Counted from the first letter of the stretch, positions 38,635 through 46,916 are shown. The stretch: DNA of 64,000 nt from Saprospiraceae bacterium (GCA_020629615.1 JAHDCZ010000001.1:1-64000); one strand, 5' to 3'. Numbers and translations are program-made. The notes: a model not told the origin generated them from the sequence alone.

Positions 38635-40005
38635 ATGATTCGATACCTTATTTTATTCTTATGTAATGTCATATTTGGCTTAACTGCCAGCACAAGCTTT
38701 TCTCAAACGCCGCCTAGTGAAGATTTAAGAATGTATGAAATTATCAATCAAATTTCTTCTGAACGTATCGAACAAGATATCCGAAAACTGGTATCCTTTG
38801 GAACAAGACATACCTTGTCTGATACGACATCAACCACTAGAGGTATCGGTGCAGCACGACGGTGGATTAAATCCGAATTTGAATCCATCTCCAAAGATTG
38901 CAATGATTGCCTTGAAGTAAAATACCACAAAGGACTAATCAAAGCAGAAGATTCTAGAAGGATACCTAAGGACACTTGGATAGTCAATGTCCTTGCCATT
39001 AAACGGGGAACCCAATTTCCAGAACATTATGTAATCATGAGTGGAGATATTGACTCAAGAATAAGTGATCCATTAGATGCAGTCAATGATTCTCCGGGAG
39101 CAAATGATAATGCCTCTGGCATGGCTGGTGTGATTGAAGCCTCTAGAGTTCTGTCTAAATATGATTTCCCATGCAGTATTATTTTTGTAGGACTTTCCGG
39201 AGAAGAACAAGGATTGTTTGGTGGTAAGCTTTTAGCCAAAGATGCAAAGGAACTGGGATGGAATATATTGGGTGTTTTAAACAATGACATGATCGGCAAC
39301 ATCAAGGGAATTGATGGTGTGATAGATAATCGATCGTTCAGAATTTTTTCTGAGCCCGGCCCTGCGAGCATGGATGAACAACAACAGATATGGAATCGAT
39401 TCTATGGTGGAGAAGTGGATGGACCTTCAAGACAATTAGCTCGGTATGTGGAAAGGATGACCAGAATGTATATGCCAGAAATGAATCCTAAAATGATTTA
39501 TCGATTGGATCGTTTTGGTCGAGGTGGACATCACCGTCCCTTCAATGATGAAGGATTTGCTGGAGTACGAATCATGGAAACCCATGAAAATTATAATATG
39601 CAACATCAGGACATTCGAGTAGAAGATGGCATTGAGTACGGTGATGTCATTGAAGGTGTCAATTTTGAATATGCCAAAAAACTAACTGCGGTGAATGCTA
39701 TTTGTTTGGCTGGAATGGCATGGGCCCCACAAGCTCCCAGTCTAGTGATGATCGGCGGTGCCGTGCAAGCTTCGACACGATTAAAATGGGATCCTGTTGA
39801 GGATCCAAATCTTTTGGGATATAAAATCTATTGGAGAGAAACCACTTCTTCGCAATGGGAATTTTCCCGATGGGTCGGAATGAAAACGGAATTTACATTA
39901 GAGAATGTAATTATTGACAATTTTCTTTTTGGAGTGAGCGCTTTGGCGAAAGATGGAAATGAAAGTATCGTAGTTTATCCAAGGACCTTGATTCCTAGAC
40001 GTTAA
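38635..40005 (+). CDS. Exported M28-family metallopeptidase with C-terminal Fn3-like domain
   Basis: Secreted zinc aminopeptidase-like protein of 456 aa with a signal peptide (cleavage near SFSQ, residue 24). Metal-ligand candidates of M28 are visible: Asp158 (GANDNASG), Glu190-Glu191 (SGEEQG), Asp218 (NNDMIG) and His299 (GHHRPF). The first ligand, normally His in an SGHxDS motif, is Asp138 here (SGDIDSR). Residues about 365-450 look like a fibronectin type III domain (TRLKWDPVEDPNLLGYKIYW). Substrate preference cannot be told. Whether the His-to-Asp change alters metal binding is uncertain. It is monocistronic on the plus strand. Confidence 0.83.
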   Translation: MIRYLILFLCNVIFGLTASTSFSQTPPSEDLRMYEIINQISSERIEQDIRKLVSFGTRHTLSDTTSTTRGIGAARRWIKSEFESISKDCNDCLEVKYHKGLIKAEDSRRIPKDTWIVNVLAIKRGTQFPEHYVIMSGDIDSRISDPLDAVNDSPGANDNASGMAGVIEASRVLSKYDFPCSIIFVGLSGEEQGLFGGKLLAKDAKELGWNILGVLNNDMIGNIKGIDGVIDNRSFRIFSEPGPASMDEQQQIWNRFYGGEVDGPSRQLARYVERMTRMYMPEMNPKMIYRLDRFGRGGHHRPFNDEGFAGVRIMETHENYNMQHQDIRVEDGIEYGDVIEGVNFEYAKKLTAVNAICLAGMAWAPQAPSLVMIGGAVQASTRLKWDPVEDPNLLGYKIYWRETTSSQWEFSRWVGMKTEFTLENVIIDNFLFGVSALAKDGNESIVVYPRTLIPRR

Positions 40006-40330
40006 TTAAGGCTAAAATTGATTTTCAATTGATGATTTAGTTGTTTATTTTTAAATGAGATTGTCCTGCCGGACGGGCCTTCATTTTTTTCTTGACGAAA
40101 AAACGGAAGCTAAAAAGTCAAACCAAATTAATCTTCTCCGTCAAGCATCAAATTTGGCTGACTGAACGCCGTGACGTATTCAATACGACCTAAAGAAATA
40201 AAATTCTGATCAAAAAAACGATTACATCTTATTTAGAAATCAAGTATATAAAAACTAAAGCTCATTACGACAATTGAATAATAAGGAGATATTTCTACTT
40301 AATAAAGGGGCAGTAATAATGATATTTTGA
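40006..40330. repeat. Gap carrying dispersed intergenic repeat, copy C
   Basis: The repeat copy spans about 40057-40125. Leader GAGATTGTCCTGCCGGACGG begins at 40057. TTTTTTC (40085-40091) pairs with GAAAAAA (40097-40103), and the loop TTGAC (40092-40096) is complementary to GTCAA (40117-40121). It lacks the tail shared by copies A and B. The rest of the gap is AT-rich with nothing recognised. Confidence 0.7.
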
Positions 40331-40338
40331 TAATTTTG
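40331..40338 (+). promoter_or_regulatory. Candidate -7 promoter element for the cyclophilin gene
   Basis: TAATTTTG matches TAnnTTTG and lies 37 nt before the start codon. No clear -33 TTG is present. Confidence 0.35.
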
Positions 40339-40375
40339 CGGTCTCAATTTTTACAATCAATTAAAAAAATATAAA

Positions 40376-40876
40376 ATGTCTGCGACAGATAAAATAGATA
40401 TTGCCCTCGTACAGATGGCTATGGAAAGTGCTTCATTCGATCAAGATATCGAGGTGTGTTTGCATACCAATAAAGGAGATATCAACTTAACTTTATATGC
40501 AACCAAAACTCCTAAAACAGTTTGCAATTTTATTGAACTGGCAAAAGCCGGATATTATGATGGATTGAAATTTCATCGAGTAATTCCTGATTTTATGATC
40601 CAAGGAGGTTGTCCATTGGGCATTGGTTCTGGTGGACCGGGATATAAGTTCGGTGACGAATTTCATCCAGACCTAAAACATGATTCTTCAGGAATCCTTT
40701 CTATGGCCAATGCAGGTCCTGGAACCAATGGAAGTCAATTTTTTATCACTCATGTTGAAACTCCTTGGTTGGATGGAAATCATTCTGTTTTTGGGAAAGT
40801 AGTTTCAGATGTTGATCAGGCTATTGTCAATGATATTAGAATGGGAGATGTGATTGAGAGTGTGCAGATCAAGTAA
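40376..40876 (+). CDS. Peptidyl-prolyl cis-trans isomerase, cyclophilin type
   Basis: Cytoplasmic cyclophilin of 166 aa that speeds proline isomerisation during protein folding. The catalytic core begins near residue 26 with [15 protein letters not shown]. It contains [16 protein letters not shown], the [13 protein letters not shown] loop, [20 protein letters not shown] and [11 protein letters not shown], all typical of the family. There is no signal peptide. The first 25 residues are an extra N-terminal segment. A perfect hairpin and an intrinsic terminator follow the gene. Confidence 0.93.
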   Translation: MSATDKIDIALVQMAMESASFDQDIEVCLHTNKGDINLTLYATKTPKTVCNFIELAKAGYYDGLKFHRVIPDFMIQGGCPLGIGSGGPGYKFGDEFHPDLKHDSSGILSMANAGPGTNGSQFFITHVETPWLDGNHSVFGKVVSDVDQAIVNDIRMGDVIESVQIK

Positions 40877-40886
40877 AGAACCATTA

Positions 40887-40906
40887 AGTACTTAGAAATA
40901 AGTACT
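40887..40906 (+). other. 8-bp hairpin after the cyclophilin gene
   Basis: AGTACTTA-GAAA-TAAGTACT forms a perfect stem with a GAAA tetraloop, 10 nt after the stop codon and 20 nt before the intrinsic terminator. It may protect the 3' end of the mRNA. Confidence 0.45.
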
Positions 40907-40926
40907 CTATAATTAAGACCTAAAAA

Positions 40927-40952
40927 GCTCATTCTTTTGAATGGGCTTTTTT
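40927..40952 (+). terminator. Intrinsic terminator of the cyclophilin gene
   Basis: GCTCATTC-TTTT-GAATGGGC is an 8-bp stem with one G-U pair, followed by six T. Confidence 0.88.
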
Positions 40953-41032
40953 CATAAAACACTTATTGGTAATTCTTGTTTATATAATATTATTCTGCTT
41001 TCACATTCGACGAAAGTCGGCATACCTAAAAA

Positions 41033-41410
41033 ATGAACAATAAAATAAGTATCCGCCCTACCCTAGACAAATCCATTACCCAAGGCAACTTGAGCATTCT
41101 AGAGCGATTTCAAAATGAAATCTTGAGGCCCATTTTAAAAATGCAACATACACTTTTGATCTCAGCTGTAAAATCTAATTTTCGAAAAAAGAAAAATACA
41201 TTTTACGACATCTCTTCGGAAAAACGTGAAGACTACATCCGGAACCAAATTGTGGGAGATAAAAATATTTTTATTGAACTTCGAGGAATGATATTAGGGC
41301 AATTCACTGTTTTAGAGTTTGAAACTTATACTATGAATCATACGGAACTAAGTAAAAGAATTAAAGAAATGCTCACTCAGAGACTAATATCGGCTATGCA
41401 TGAATATTAA
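41033..41410 (+). CDS. Conserved hypothetical protein of Bacteroidota
   Basis: Soluble protein of 125 aa, mostly helical, with the pattern SIRPTLDKSITQGNLSILERFQNEILRPILKMQ at its start and NQIVGDKNIFIELRGMILGQFT in the middle. I recall similar short proteins from other Bacteroidota, sometimes mislabelled as glyoxalase, but know no established function. It has no signal peptide or membrane segment. It stands alone between the cyclophilin terminator and a convergent tRNA gene. Confidence 0.65.
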   Translation: MNNKISIRPTLDKSITQGNLSILERFQNEILRPILKMQHTLLISAVKSNFRKKKNTFYDISSEKREDYIRNQIVGDKNIFIELRGMILGQFTVLEFETYTMNHTELSKRIKEMLTQRLISAMHEY

Positions 41411-41412
41411 TC

Positions 41413-41449
41413 AAAAAGCCCCTGCAAATCTTTAGACTTACAAGGGCTT
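41413..41449 (-). terminator. Intrinsic terminator of tRNA-Arg
   Basis: On the minus strand AAGCCCTTGTAA pairs with TTTGCAGGGGCTT, a stem of about 12 bp with G-U pairs, followed by five T. It begins 2 nt beyond the tRNA 3' end. The convergent hypothetical gene ends at its other side. Confidence 0.85.
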
Positions 41450-41451
41450 AG

Positions 41452-41525
41452 TGATCCCGCCAGGATTCGAACCTGGGGCCTGCTCATTAGAAGTGAGCTG
41501 CTCTATCCAGCTGAGCTACGAGACC
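41452..41525 (-). tRNA. tRNA-Arg (anticodon UCU)
   Basis: A 74-nt cloverleaf can be folded by hand. The acceptor GGTCTCG pairs with CGGGATC (with G-U pairs) and the discriminator base is A. The D arm contains AGCTGGATA. The anticodon stem is GCTCA/TGAGC with loop CTTCTAA, giving anticodon TCT at 41489-41491. The T arm is CCAGG-TTCGAAT-CCTGG. The CCA end is not encoded, so it depends on a CCA-adding enzyme such as the one encoded at 4832-6250. Confidence 0.97.
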
Positions 41526-41537
41526 AATTTAGGAGCG

Positions 41538-41569
41538 CAAATTTAGTCCTATTTTTATAAAATCACAAT
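41538..41569 (-). promoter_or_regulatory. Promoter of tRNA-Arg
   Basis: On the minus strand ATTG (41566-41569), a 20-nt spacer and TAAATTTG (41538-41545) fit the Bacteroidota consensus. The mature tRNA begins 12 nt downstream. Confidence 0.75.
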
Positions 41570-41587
41570 CAAAATAAGATTTTTATA

Positions 41588-41595
41588 TAGCTTTG
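41588..41595 (+). promoter_or_regulatory. Candidate -7 promoter element for ung
   Basis: TAGCTTTG matches TAnnTTTG and ends 7 nt before the ung start codon, so the transcript could be leaderless. The -33 box is not clear. Confidence 0.4.
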
Positions 41596-41602
41596 ATTTA
41601 TC

Positions 41603-42283
41603 ATGAGTACGAAAGCCATTAAAATAGAAGAAAGTTGGAAAAAAATGCTTTCTGAGGAGTTTGAAAAAGACTATTTTAAACAACTAGTTGCTCGACTTAA
41701 ATCCGATAAGAGTAAAGGGAAAATCATTTATCCTAAGGGAAATCACATTTTTAAAGCTTTTGAACTCACACCGTTCAACAAGGTAAAGGTCGTAATTATC
41801 GGTCAGGATCCTTATCATAATCCGGGTGAAGCAATGGGCCTTTGCTTTTCGGTACCTCAAGGTATTCGGGTACCTCCTTCGTTGAAGAACATTTACAAAG
41901 AGATGCATCAGGACATCGGATTTCACATCCCCAATCATGGCGATTTATCCTCATGGGCCCAAAATGGAGTACTCTTATTAAACAGTATTTTAACTGTCCA
42001 ACACAGGAGTCCCGGTTCTCATCGAAAATATGGCTGGCAGAAGTTCACCGATGCGGTTATTCAAACTTTGTCCAAGCATAAAAAGGGATTGGTTTTTCTC
42101 TTGTGGGGCAATTATGCAAAGAGTAAAAAAGCGTTGATTGACACGGAATCACATTATATTTTGGACAGCCCTCATCCATCTCCTCTTGCGAGAGGTGGTT
42201 TTTTTAATAATCGGCATTTCTCTCAAACAAATCGTATCTTGGAGGAGCAAAATAAAATGCCGATTGACTGGCAAATAAATTAG
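41603..42283 (+). CDS. ung: Uracil-DNA glycosylase (family 1)
   Basis: Removes uracil from DNA to begin base-excision repair. The 226-aa protein has the water-activating motif GQDPYH at 67-72 with Asp69. It also has the FSVP segment, LLLNSILTV, and the HPSPLA motif with His191 that supports catalysis and minor-groove insertion. Length and motifs are standard for Ung. DUF423 and carboxypeptidase genes follow closely (2 and 38 nt) on the same strand. Confidence 0.96.
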   Translation: MSTKAIKIEESWKKMLSEEFEKDYFKQLVARLKSDKSKGKIIYPKGNHIFKAFELTPFNKVKVVIIGQDPYHNPGEAMGLCFSVPQGIRVPPSLKNIYKEMHQDIGFHIPNHGDLSSWAQNGVLLLNSILTVQHRSPGSHRKYGWQKFTDAVIQTLSKHKKGLVFLLWGNYAKSKKALIDTESHYILDSPHPSPLARGGFFNNRHFSQTNRILEEQNKMPIDWQIN

Positions 42284-42285
42284 AC

Positions 42286-42699
42286 ATGAGAGATAACATA
42301 CCTATATTTTGTGGATTAAGTGGCTTTACCGCCGTAGCGCTTGGTGCCTTCGGAGCCCATCTATTGGCAGACCATCTGGATGCCAGCCAATTATCTACTT
42401 ATAAAACTGGGGTCCAATATCAATTCATCCATACCTTAGCCTGTATGGCCTTGTATTTATTCTATCGACGATCTGCAAAACCTGCCTATCGTCATACTTG
42501 TTACCTCTTTTTAATCGGAATTGTTCTGTTTTCTGGATCGTTGTATCTCCTAAGTTGTAAATCTTTATTAGGCATCGAAGGATTCAAAGCCTTGGGCGTA
42601 TTAACCCCAATAGGAGGCTTATTTTTTCTAATGGGTTGGGCTTTATTTTGTTTTGGTAGTATCAATATGCAAAAACCAAAATTCAAAAAAAACAGTTGA
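42286..42699 (+). CDS. DUF423 family small membrane protein
   Basis: Inner-membrane protein of 137 aa with about four hydrophobic helices. It has the DUF423 hallmark GAFGAHLL near residue 20, then YKTGVQYQFIHTLA and, in the C-terminal half, LFSGSLYLL and LTPIGGLFFLMGW. The family is widespread and its function is not known. It begins 2 nt after ung, so coupled expression is likely. Confidence 0.9.
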   Translation: MRDNIPIFCGLSGFTAVALGAFGAHLLADHLDASQLSTYKTGVQYQFIHTLACMALYLFYRRSAKPAYRHTCYLFLIGIVLFSGSLYLLSCKSLLGIEGFKALGVLTPIGGLFFLMGWALFCFGSINMQKPKFKKNS

Positions 42700-42737
42700 T
42701 CACATCATTGTAAATTATACAATATTAAAAAAATATC

Positions 42738-44237
42738 ATGGCTAGAATATATGATCAGTATGTTTCTAAAATGCAAAAAATTGCCGATATCGGTCACTCG
42801 ATTGCAGTACTGAGTTGGGATAAAGAAGTTAATTTGCCCAAAGGGTCAGCAGTAAGGAGATCGCAACAGATGGCCACCTTAAGCGGGATCGCACATGAAG
42901 AATTTACTGACCCCAAATTTGGGAAGCTATTGAAACGGCTATTACCAATGAGGACCATCAACGATAAAGAAAGGAAGAATATCGAACTTACTTTAAAAGA
43001 GTATAAGAAGGCAACGCGATTCAAAAAAGAATTTGTTATCCGTAGATCACAGGCTATTTCTAAAGCCTATCATTCCTGGACAGCAGCGCGACAAGCCAAT
43101 GATTACAATCTCTATGTTGATGATCTTCAAAATTTAATTGAATTAAAAAGGGAGGAAGCTAAGATAATCGGCTTTGAACAACATCCATATGATGCGCTTT
43201 TAGATATTTACGAACCTGGGGCGACTGTTGTCGAATTGGATCAAATTTTCAATGATGCAAAGAAAGGACTAAAGACCTTGATCCGCGAAATTACTTCTCA
43301 AAAACAAGTAAAATCCTCTTTCTTAAAAAAATACTACCCTAAGAATAAGCAATGGGATTTTGGATTAGAGGTCTTGAAAAATATGGGTTATGATTTTAAT
43401 CTCGGACGGCAAGATATATCCCAACATCCTTTTACAACAAGTTTTAGTTCGGAGGACGTCAGAGTCACTACCCGAGTTGATGAAAACGATCTAGGGAATA
43501 TGACTTGGAGTTGTATTCATGAAGGTGGGCATGCCCTTTACGAACAAGGATTACCGTCATCCGAATACGGATTGCCTTCTGGCGCTGCGATCAGTTTGGG
43601 TATTCATGAATCGCAATCCCGTCTTTGGGAAAATCAAGTAGGAAGAAGTAAAGAGTATTGGAGTTTCATGTATCCGAGACTGAAGAAATACTTTCCTGAA
43701 AATCTAAAAAACATAAAGCTCAATAAATTCTACAAAGGCATCAATAAAATTGCCCCGAATTACATTCGAACAGAAGCTGACGAACTCCATTATCATTATC
43801 ATGTATTGATACGATATGAATTGGAAAAGAAAATCATGGATGGATCCTTAAATGCCAAAACTTTAAAAACAGCATGGAATCGTCTATATAAAAAATATTT
43901 AGGAGTTGTGATTCCTGATGATAATCAAGGCATCTTACAAGATATCCATTGGTCTCATGGCAGTTTTGGATATTTCCCTACTTATTCCATTGGGAGCTTT
44001 TATGCTGCACAATTTTTCCGTCAAGCGGAAAAAGATATTCCGAAGTTAAAGCAACAATTGGCAAGGGGTAAAACGGATAAACTGCTAAAATGGCTAAGAA
44101 AAAACATACATGATCATGGACAAACTTACTCAGCGAAAGAAATCTGTGAACGCGTTACTGGCGAACCATTGCGTTTTAAATACTTCATGGAATATGCCAA
44201 CCAAAAATTTAGACCCATTTATAAGCTAAAGGTTTAA
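42738..44237 (+). CDS. M32 family metallocarboxypeptidase
   Basis: Cytoplasmic zinc carboxypeptidase of the Taq/Pfu type, 499 aa, which removes C-terminal residues from peptides. The HEXXH zinc motif is His261-Glu262-Gly-Gly-His265. The third ligand is probably Glu291 in the HESQSRLWEN segment. Other family signatures are GVVIPDD-type sequence near 392, LQDIHWSHGSFGYFPTYSIG and the long helical N-terminal part. The length matches the family. It closes the ung-DUF423 cluster. No terminator was seen after it. Confidence 0.94.
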   Translation: MARIYDQYVSKMQKIADIGHSIAVLSWDKEVNLPKGSAVRRSQQMATLSGIAHEEFTDPKFGKLLKRLLPMRTINDKERKNIELTLKEYKKATRFKKEFVIRRSQAISKAYHSWTAARQANDYNLYVDDLQNLIELKREEAKIIGFEQHPYDALLDIYEPGATVVELDQIFNDAKKGLKTLIREITSQKQVKSSFLKKYYPKNKQWDFGLEVLKNMGYDFNLGRQDISQHPFTTSFSSEDVRVTTRVDENDLGNMTWSCIHEGGHALYEQGLPSSEYGLPSGAAISLGIHESQSRLWENQVGRSKEYWSFMYPRLKKYFPENLKNIKLNKFYKGINKIAPNYIRTEADELHYHYHVLIRYELEKKIMDGSLNAKTLKTAWNRLYKKYLGVVIPDDNQGILQDIHWSHGSFGYFPTYSIGSFYAAQFFRQAEKDIPKLKQQLARGKTDKLLKWLRKNIHDHGQTYSAKEICERVTGEPLRFKYFMEYANQKFRPIYKLKV

Positions 44238-44367
44238 TTTGGATTTGGACTTTATAATTAAAATAGGATTTTGACCAAATATTAAAGCTTCTTTAAAATA
44301 TATGTAAGAATTATTAAGAAATACATCCTTCATCTTTCAGGTATTAAATCACTTAAAATCTAGAATC

Positions 44368-45051
44368 ATGAAAAAGCAAAAGATGTATATGACAGGAGTA
44401 TTAATGATTTTTATTCTTAATCTACATGCTCAATTTAGCGTAGGTGCGAAAGCTGGTCTTGCGAGTAGCAACATGAATATTAATGGAATCATAGGTGATT
44501 TTTTACCAGGAACATCAAATTTTCATGGTTTTACCGGGGGAGTATTTGTTGAGATACCTTTGGGCAATGGTTTCTATTTTAGTCCAGAATTTGCTTATAC
44601 TCAAAAGGGATCTGTCTTTAATCCTCAAACTAACATTGGAATTGGAAATACTGATATTCCTATCGGTTTAAGGATAACTAATCAAGTCAACTATTTTGAA
44701 ACGCCACTTCTCGGTAAATATAAGTTAAATGCGGGTAATGTAAATTTTTATGGAGAAGGAGGAATCAATTTGGCTTACGCCAAATCAGCTACTTTGAAAG
44801 AACAGGCTATTATTCTATTTGATTTCGACGTTGCCAAACAAAATATTGACTTGAATAATCAATTTATTAATCGTTTTGACATCGGTGGAACTCTGGGAGT
44901 TGGAGGTGAATATATTTTCTCGACAGGTACAAGATTAGGTGTAGGACTAAGATACAATCAATCTTTTAGAGATTATATTGATTTGGATGCTGCCGCTGAT
45001 GTCAAAAACAAGGGGTGGACAAGTCAAATCCATGTTGCTCAAGCATTTTAA
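44368..45051 (+). CDS. Outer-membrane beta-barrel protein (PorT-like family)
   Basis: Probable outer-membrane protein of 227 aa with a signal peptide cleaved near HAQF (residue 22). An eight-stranded barrel pattern is suggested by alternating hydrophobic strands such as FSVGAKAGLASSNMNI, YFSPEFAYTQKGS, NYFETPLLGKYKL, VNFYGEGGINLAYA and TRLGVGLRYNQSF. This is the common Bacteroidota outer membrane protein beta-barrel family. Specific function is unknown. Confidence 0.8.
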   Translation: MKKQKMYMTGVLMIFILNLHAQFSVGAKAGLASSNMNINGIIGDFLPGTSNFHGFTGGVFVEIPLGNGFYFSPEFAYTQKGSVFNPQTNIGIGNTDIPIGLRITNQVNYFETPLLGKYKLNAGNVNFYGEGGINLAYAKSATLKEQAIILFDFDVAKQNIDLNNQFINRFDIGGTLGVGGEYIFSTGTRLGVGLRYNQSFRDYIDLDAAADVKNKGWTSQIHVAQAF

Positions 45052-45060
45052 ACAACCATG

Positions 45061-45103
45061 AAGTAGTTAGTATGAAGTACAGAGTACTGAGCACTAACTA
45101 CTT
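45061..45103. terminator. Bidirectional terminator between convergent genes
   Basis: AAGTAGTTAGT (45061-45071) and ACTAACTACTT (45093-45103) form an 11-bp perfect stem. A nested hairpin, AGTAC-AGA-GTACT, sits in the loop. A short T run follows on the plus strand. It separates the beta-barrel gene from the end of the respiratory operon. Confidence 0.7.
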
Positions 45104-45105
45104 TT

Positions 45106-45348
45106 CTATAACTCCGAGGTGTCTTTTCGATTCTTATACCACAGGAATGCAAAAGTAGCGATCAATAAATAGGGCATCACAAACAGATATAAAATTCCTT
45201 TATTTAATCCAGCCCCTTCATCTCCCCCATTTTCGAGATTAGATTCGGCAGACATTTTACACATTGGGCATTGTGCAATTAATTCTGAAGTTTCCGCAAA
45301 GAGGCAAAAAATAATTAATAAAAGAGATATGCGAAAAAAAGCTTTCAT
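45106..45348 (-). CDS. Small exported membrane protein with CPMC motif
   Basis: Protein of 80 aa with a signal peptide (residues 1-25), then Cys27-Pro-Met-Cys30-Lys-Met just after the cleavage site, and one membrane helix (51-71). The CxxC with adjacent Met residues and the position at the end of a cytochrome oxidase operon suggest copper handling or thiol chemistry during oxidase assembly. That is inference. It follows the DUF420 gene after 19 nt. Confidence 0.7.
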   Translation of the reverse strand: MKAFFRISLLLIIFCLFAETSELIAQCPMCKMSAESNLENGGDEGAGLNKGILYLFVMPYLLIATFAFLWYKNRKDTSEL

Positions 45349-45367
45349 ACAACAAAAGTATAATATT

Positions 45368-45901
45368 CTAAAGACCGTAACAAGGCTTGAGCATTAGATA
45401 ACAAATTGGTCCTGTAACCGCCACGTAGAGCCAAATTGGGAAAACCCACTTCGCTAATTTTCGATGTCTCTGATCGTGTCGGGTGTAGCCACGATTAAAG
45501 GTAATCAATATAAAAGGAAGAGAAACTGCTGCCAAGATGATATGAGTTATAAGAATGATAAAATAAATCATTCTACTGGTACCTTCAAAACAATATCGCG
45601 TTTCTTCTGTCGTAAAATGATAGACTACGTAGGACAGTAAAAATAGTGCAGAAGATACCATTGCAAACATAATAGCTTTTCGGTGAGCCTCAACATTCTT
45701 ATTTTTAATTTGAATCAGAGCATAGATCAGGATAACTGCTGTCAAAGCGTTTAGACTAGCATGAACTGGAGGAAGGAAGCTGAAGTCGATGTCAGTTTCT
45801 ATTTTCACTCTTCTCATGGCACCAACCAATAAAAGAACAACCGCTGCTAAAACATAAGCAACACGATCCATTGTTTTGAGTAAAGGAGTATTTGGATTCA
45901 T
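45368..45901 (-). CDS. DUF420 membrane protein (CtaM-like oxidase maturation factor)
   Basis: Inner-membrane protein of 177 aa with about five helices. It has the DUF420 pattern PPVHASLNALTAVILIYALIQIKNKNVEAHRKAIM and conserved His residues (HASLN, HRKA, VYHFT, THIILA, HRKLAKW) that could bind haem or metal. DUF420 proteins such as CtaM/YozB are needed for maturation of haem-copper oxidases in Firmicutes, and the operon position here fits that role. The start codon lies 2 nt from the preceding Sco-like gene. Confidence 0.82.
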   Translation of the reverse strand: MNPNTPLLKTMDRVAYVLAAVVLLLVGAMRRVKIETDIDFSFLPPVHASLNALTAVILIYALIQIKNKNVEAHRKAIMFAMVSSALFLLSYVVYHFTTEETRYCFEGTSRMIYFIILITHIILAAVSLPFILITFNRGYTRHDQRHRKLAKWVFPIWLYVAVTGPICYLMLKPCYGL

Positions 45902-45903
45902 AA

Positions 45904-46455
45904 TTATTTCAATTCTCTTTTCAACTTAATGTCTTTTTCAGGAATTCTTGGCAAAACTATAGCCACATGTTCAACTAACTTGGTTAAATCCTTTCTTTCA
46001 GATAAATATCGTTGTCGAACTCTCATTCCTGTATCTATCAAGCAAAAGGTATGATTTTGCAATTCATTGATCAAAGATTGAGCATCATTTTCTTGTAATA
46101 AAATAAGATCTTCCTTCTTTGTAATTCTTGAAGTTTCTGCTTTCGGTACAATATGAACAAATTGAAAGGTATAAGCGTTTTCATATTGTTTTAAAATCGC
46201 TTCAAGATCTTCTGATTTGACATTTTCCTGACGGTCGTAATAAACGACTGAAGTTTTATTCTTGAATACTTGACTAGTCAACAAGGTATCATTGTTGCTT
46301 GTTACGATTTGAGCTTCTTTGATGTTGTTTTTGGGTTTCAATGTTTCTAAGGCTGCCTTTCGATAATCAAAACCATTTTGCAGATAATACCATGAACCTG
46401 CAGGGAGGATAAATAAAATGGCAACAACAGCTGTAGCAACTAAATATCTTTTCAC
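45904..46455 (-). CDS. Sco1-like protein without the copper-binding CxxxC
   Basis: Membrane-anchored periplasmic protein of 183 aa with a helix at residues 4-23. Position in the operon and the C-terminal segment FCLIDTGMRVRQRYLS, followed by LVEHVAIVLPR, resemble Sco/thioredoxin-fold proteins that deliver copper to the CuA site of COX II. The CxxxC metal motif is absent. The only Cys is in the FCLIDTG strand. It is either a degenerate Sco or a different thioredoxin-fold factor. The start codon is GTG, chosen because the membrane helix begins right after it. A strong terminator lies just upstream. Confidence 0.6.
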   Translation of the reverse strand: MKRYLVATAVVAILFILPAGSWYYLQNGFDYRKAALETLKPKNNIKEAQIVTSNNDTLLTSQVFKNKTSVVYYDRQENVKSEDLEAILKQYENAYTFQFVHIVPKAETSRITKKEDLILLQENDAQSLINELQNHTFCLIDTGMRVRQRYLSERKDLTKLVEHVAIVLPRIPEKDIKLKRELK

Positions 46456-46474
46456 CTATTTGTTTTTAATCAAC

Positions 46475-46501
46475 AAAAAAGGCGGGAATATTCCCGCCTT
46501 T
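46475..46501 (-). terminator. Intrinsic terminator inside the respiratory operon
   Basis: GGCGGGAATATTCCCGCC (46481-46498) is a perfect palindrome flanked by A/T runs. On the minus strand it is followed by six T. It lies between the COX IV and Sco-like genes, so the three genes beyond it depend on read-through or their own promoter. Confidence 0.88.
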
Positions 46502-46505
46502 ATAA

Positions 46506-46916
46506 TTATATCTTTTTAGTTTGATTATCTAGTATAAGAAAACCTTGCGGGACTTGCTGTTCGTATCTCCCTGTATTCTTATCATCGATTAGAGATCTTC
46601 TTTTCTTCCAATCGCTACCTTCCCAAAAAAATGCAATAATTGCCCAAACCAAAAGAAGTGTGGGTAAGACAACCGACTTGACCATTCCAGGCACTTCGTA
46701 TTTCATATGCATAAATTCATACACAATGTAATATGCTTTCACCAAACTTAAAGCAATCATCACACCCCCTACAACCCATAGTGGAAAATGAACTGAATCG
46801 GAAATATACCCTTTTCCTAACAGTGCGAAGAACACTTCAAACAAGGTAATAGCACCTAACAATAAGATAGTTTTTGTAACTAATTTTACTGAATCTTCGT
46901 AAGATTGATGTCCCAT
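46506..46916 (-). CDS. Cytochrome c oxidase subunit IV family protein
   Basis: Small inner-membrane subunit of 136 aa with three helices (about 15-35, 42-65 and 75-98), matching the prokaryotic COX IV family of caa3 oxidases. It has ITLFEVFFALLG and a central VKAYYIVYEFMHMKYE segment. It is the last subunit gene before the internal terminator, 21 nt after COX III. The role is structural or in assembly. Confidence 0.85.
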   Translation of the reverse strand: MGHQSYEDSVKLVTKTILLLGAITLFEVFFALLGKGYISDSVHFPLWVVGGVMIALSLVKAYYIVYEFMHMKYEVPGMVKSVVLPTLLLVWAIIAFFWEGSDWKKRRSLIDDKNTGRYEQQVPQGFLILDNQTKKI

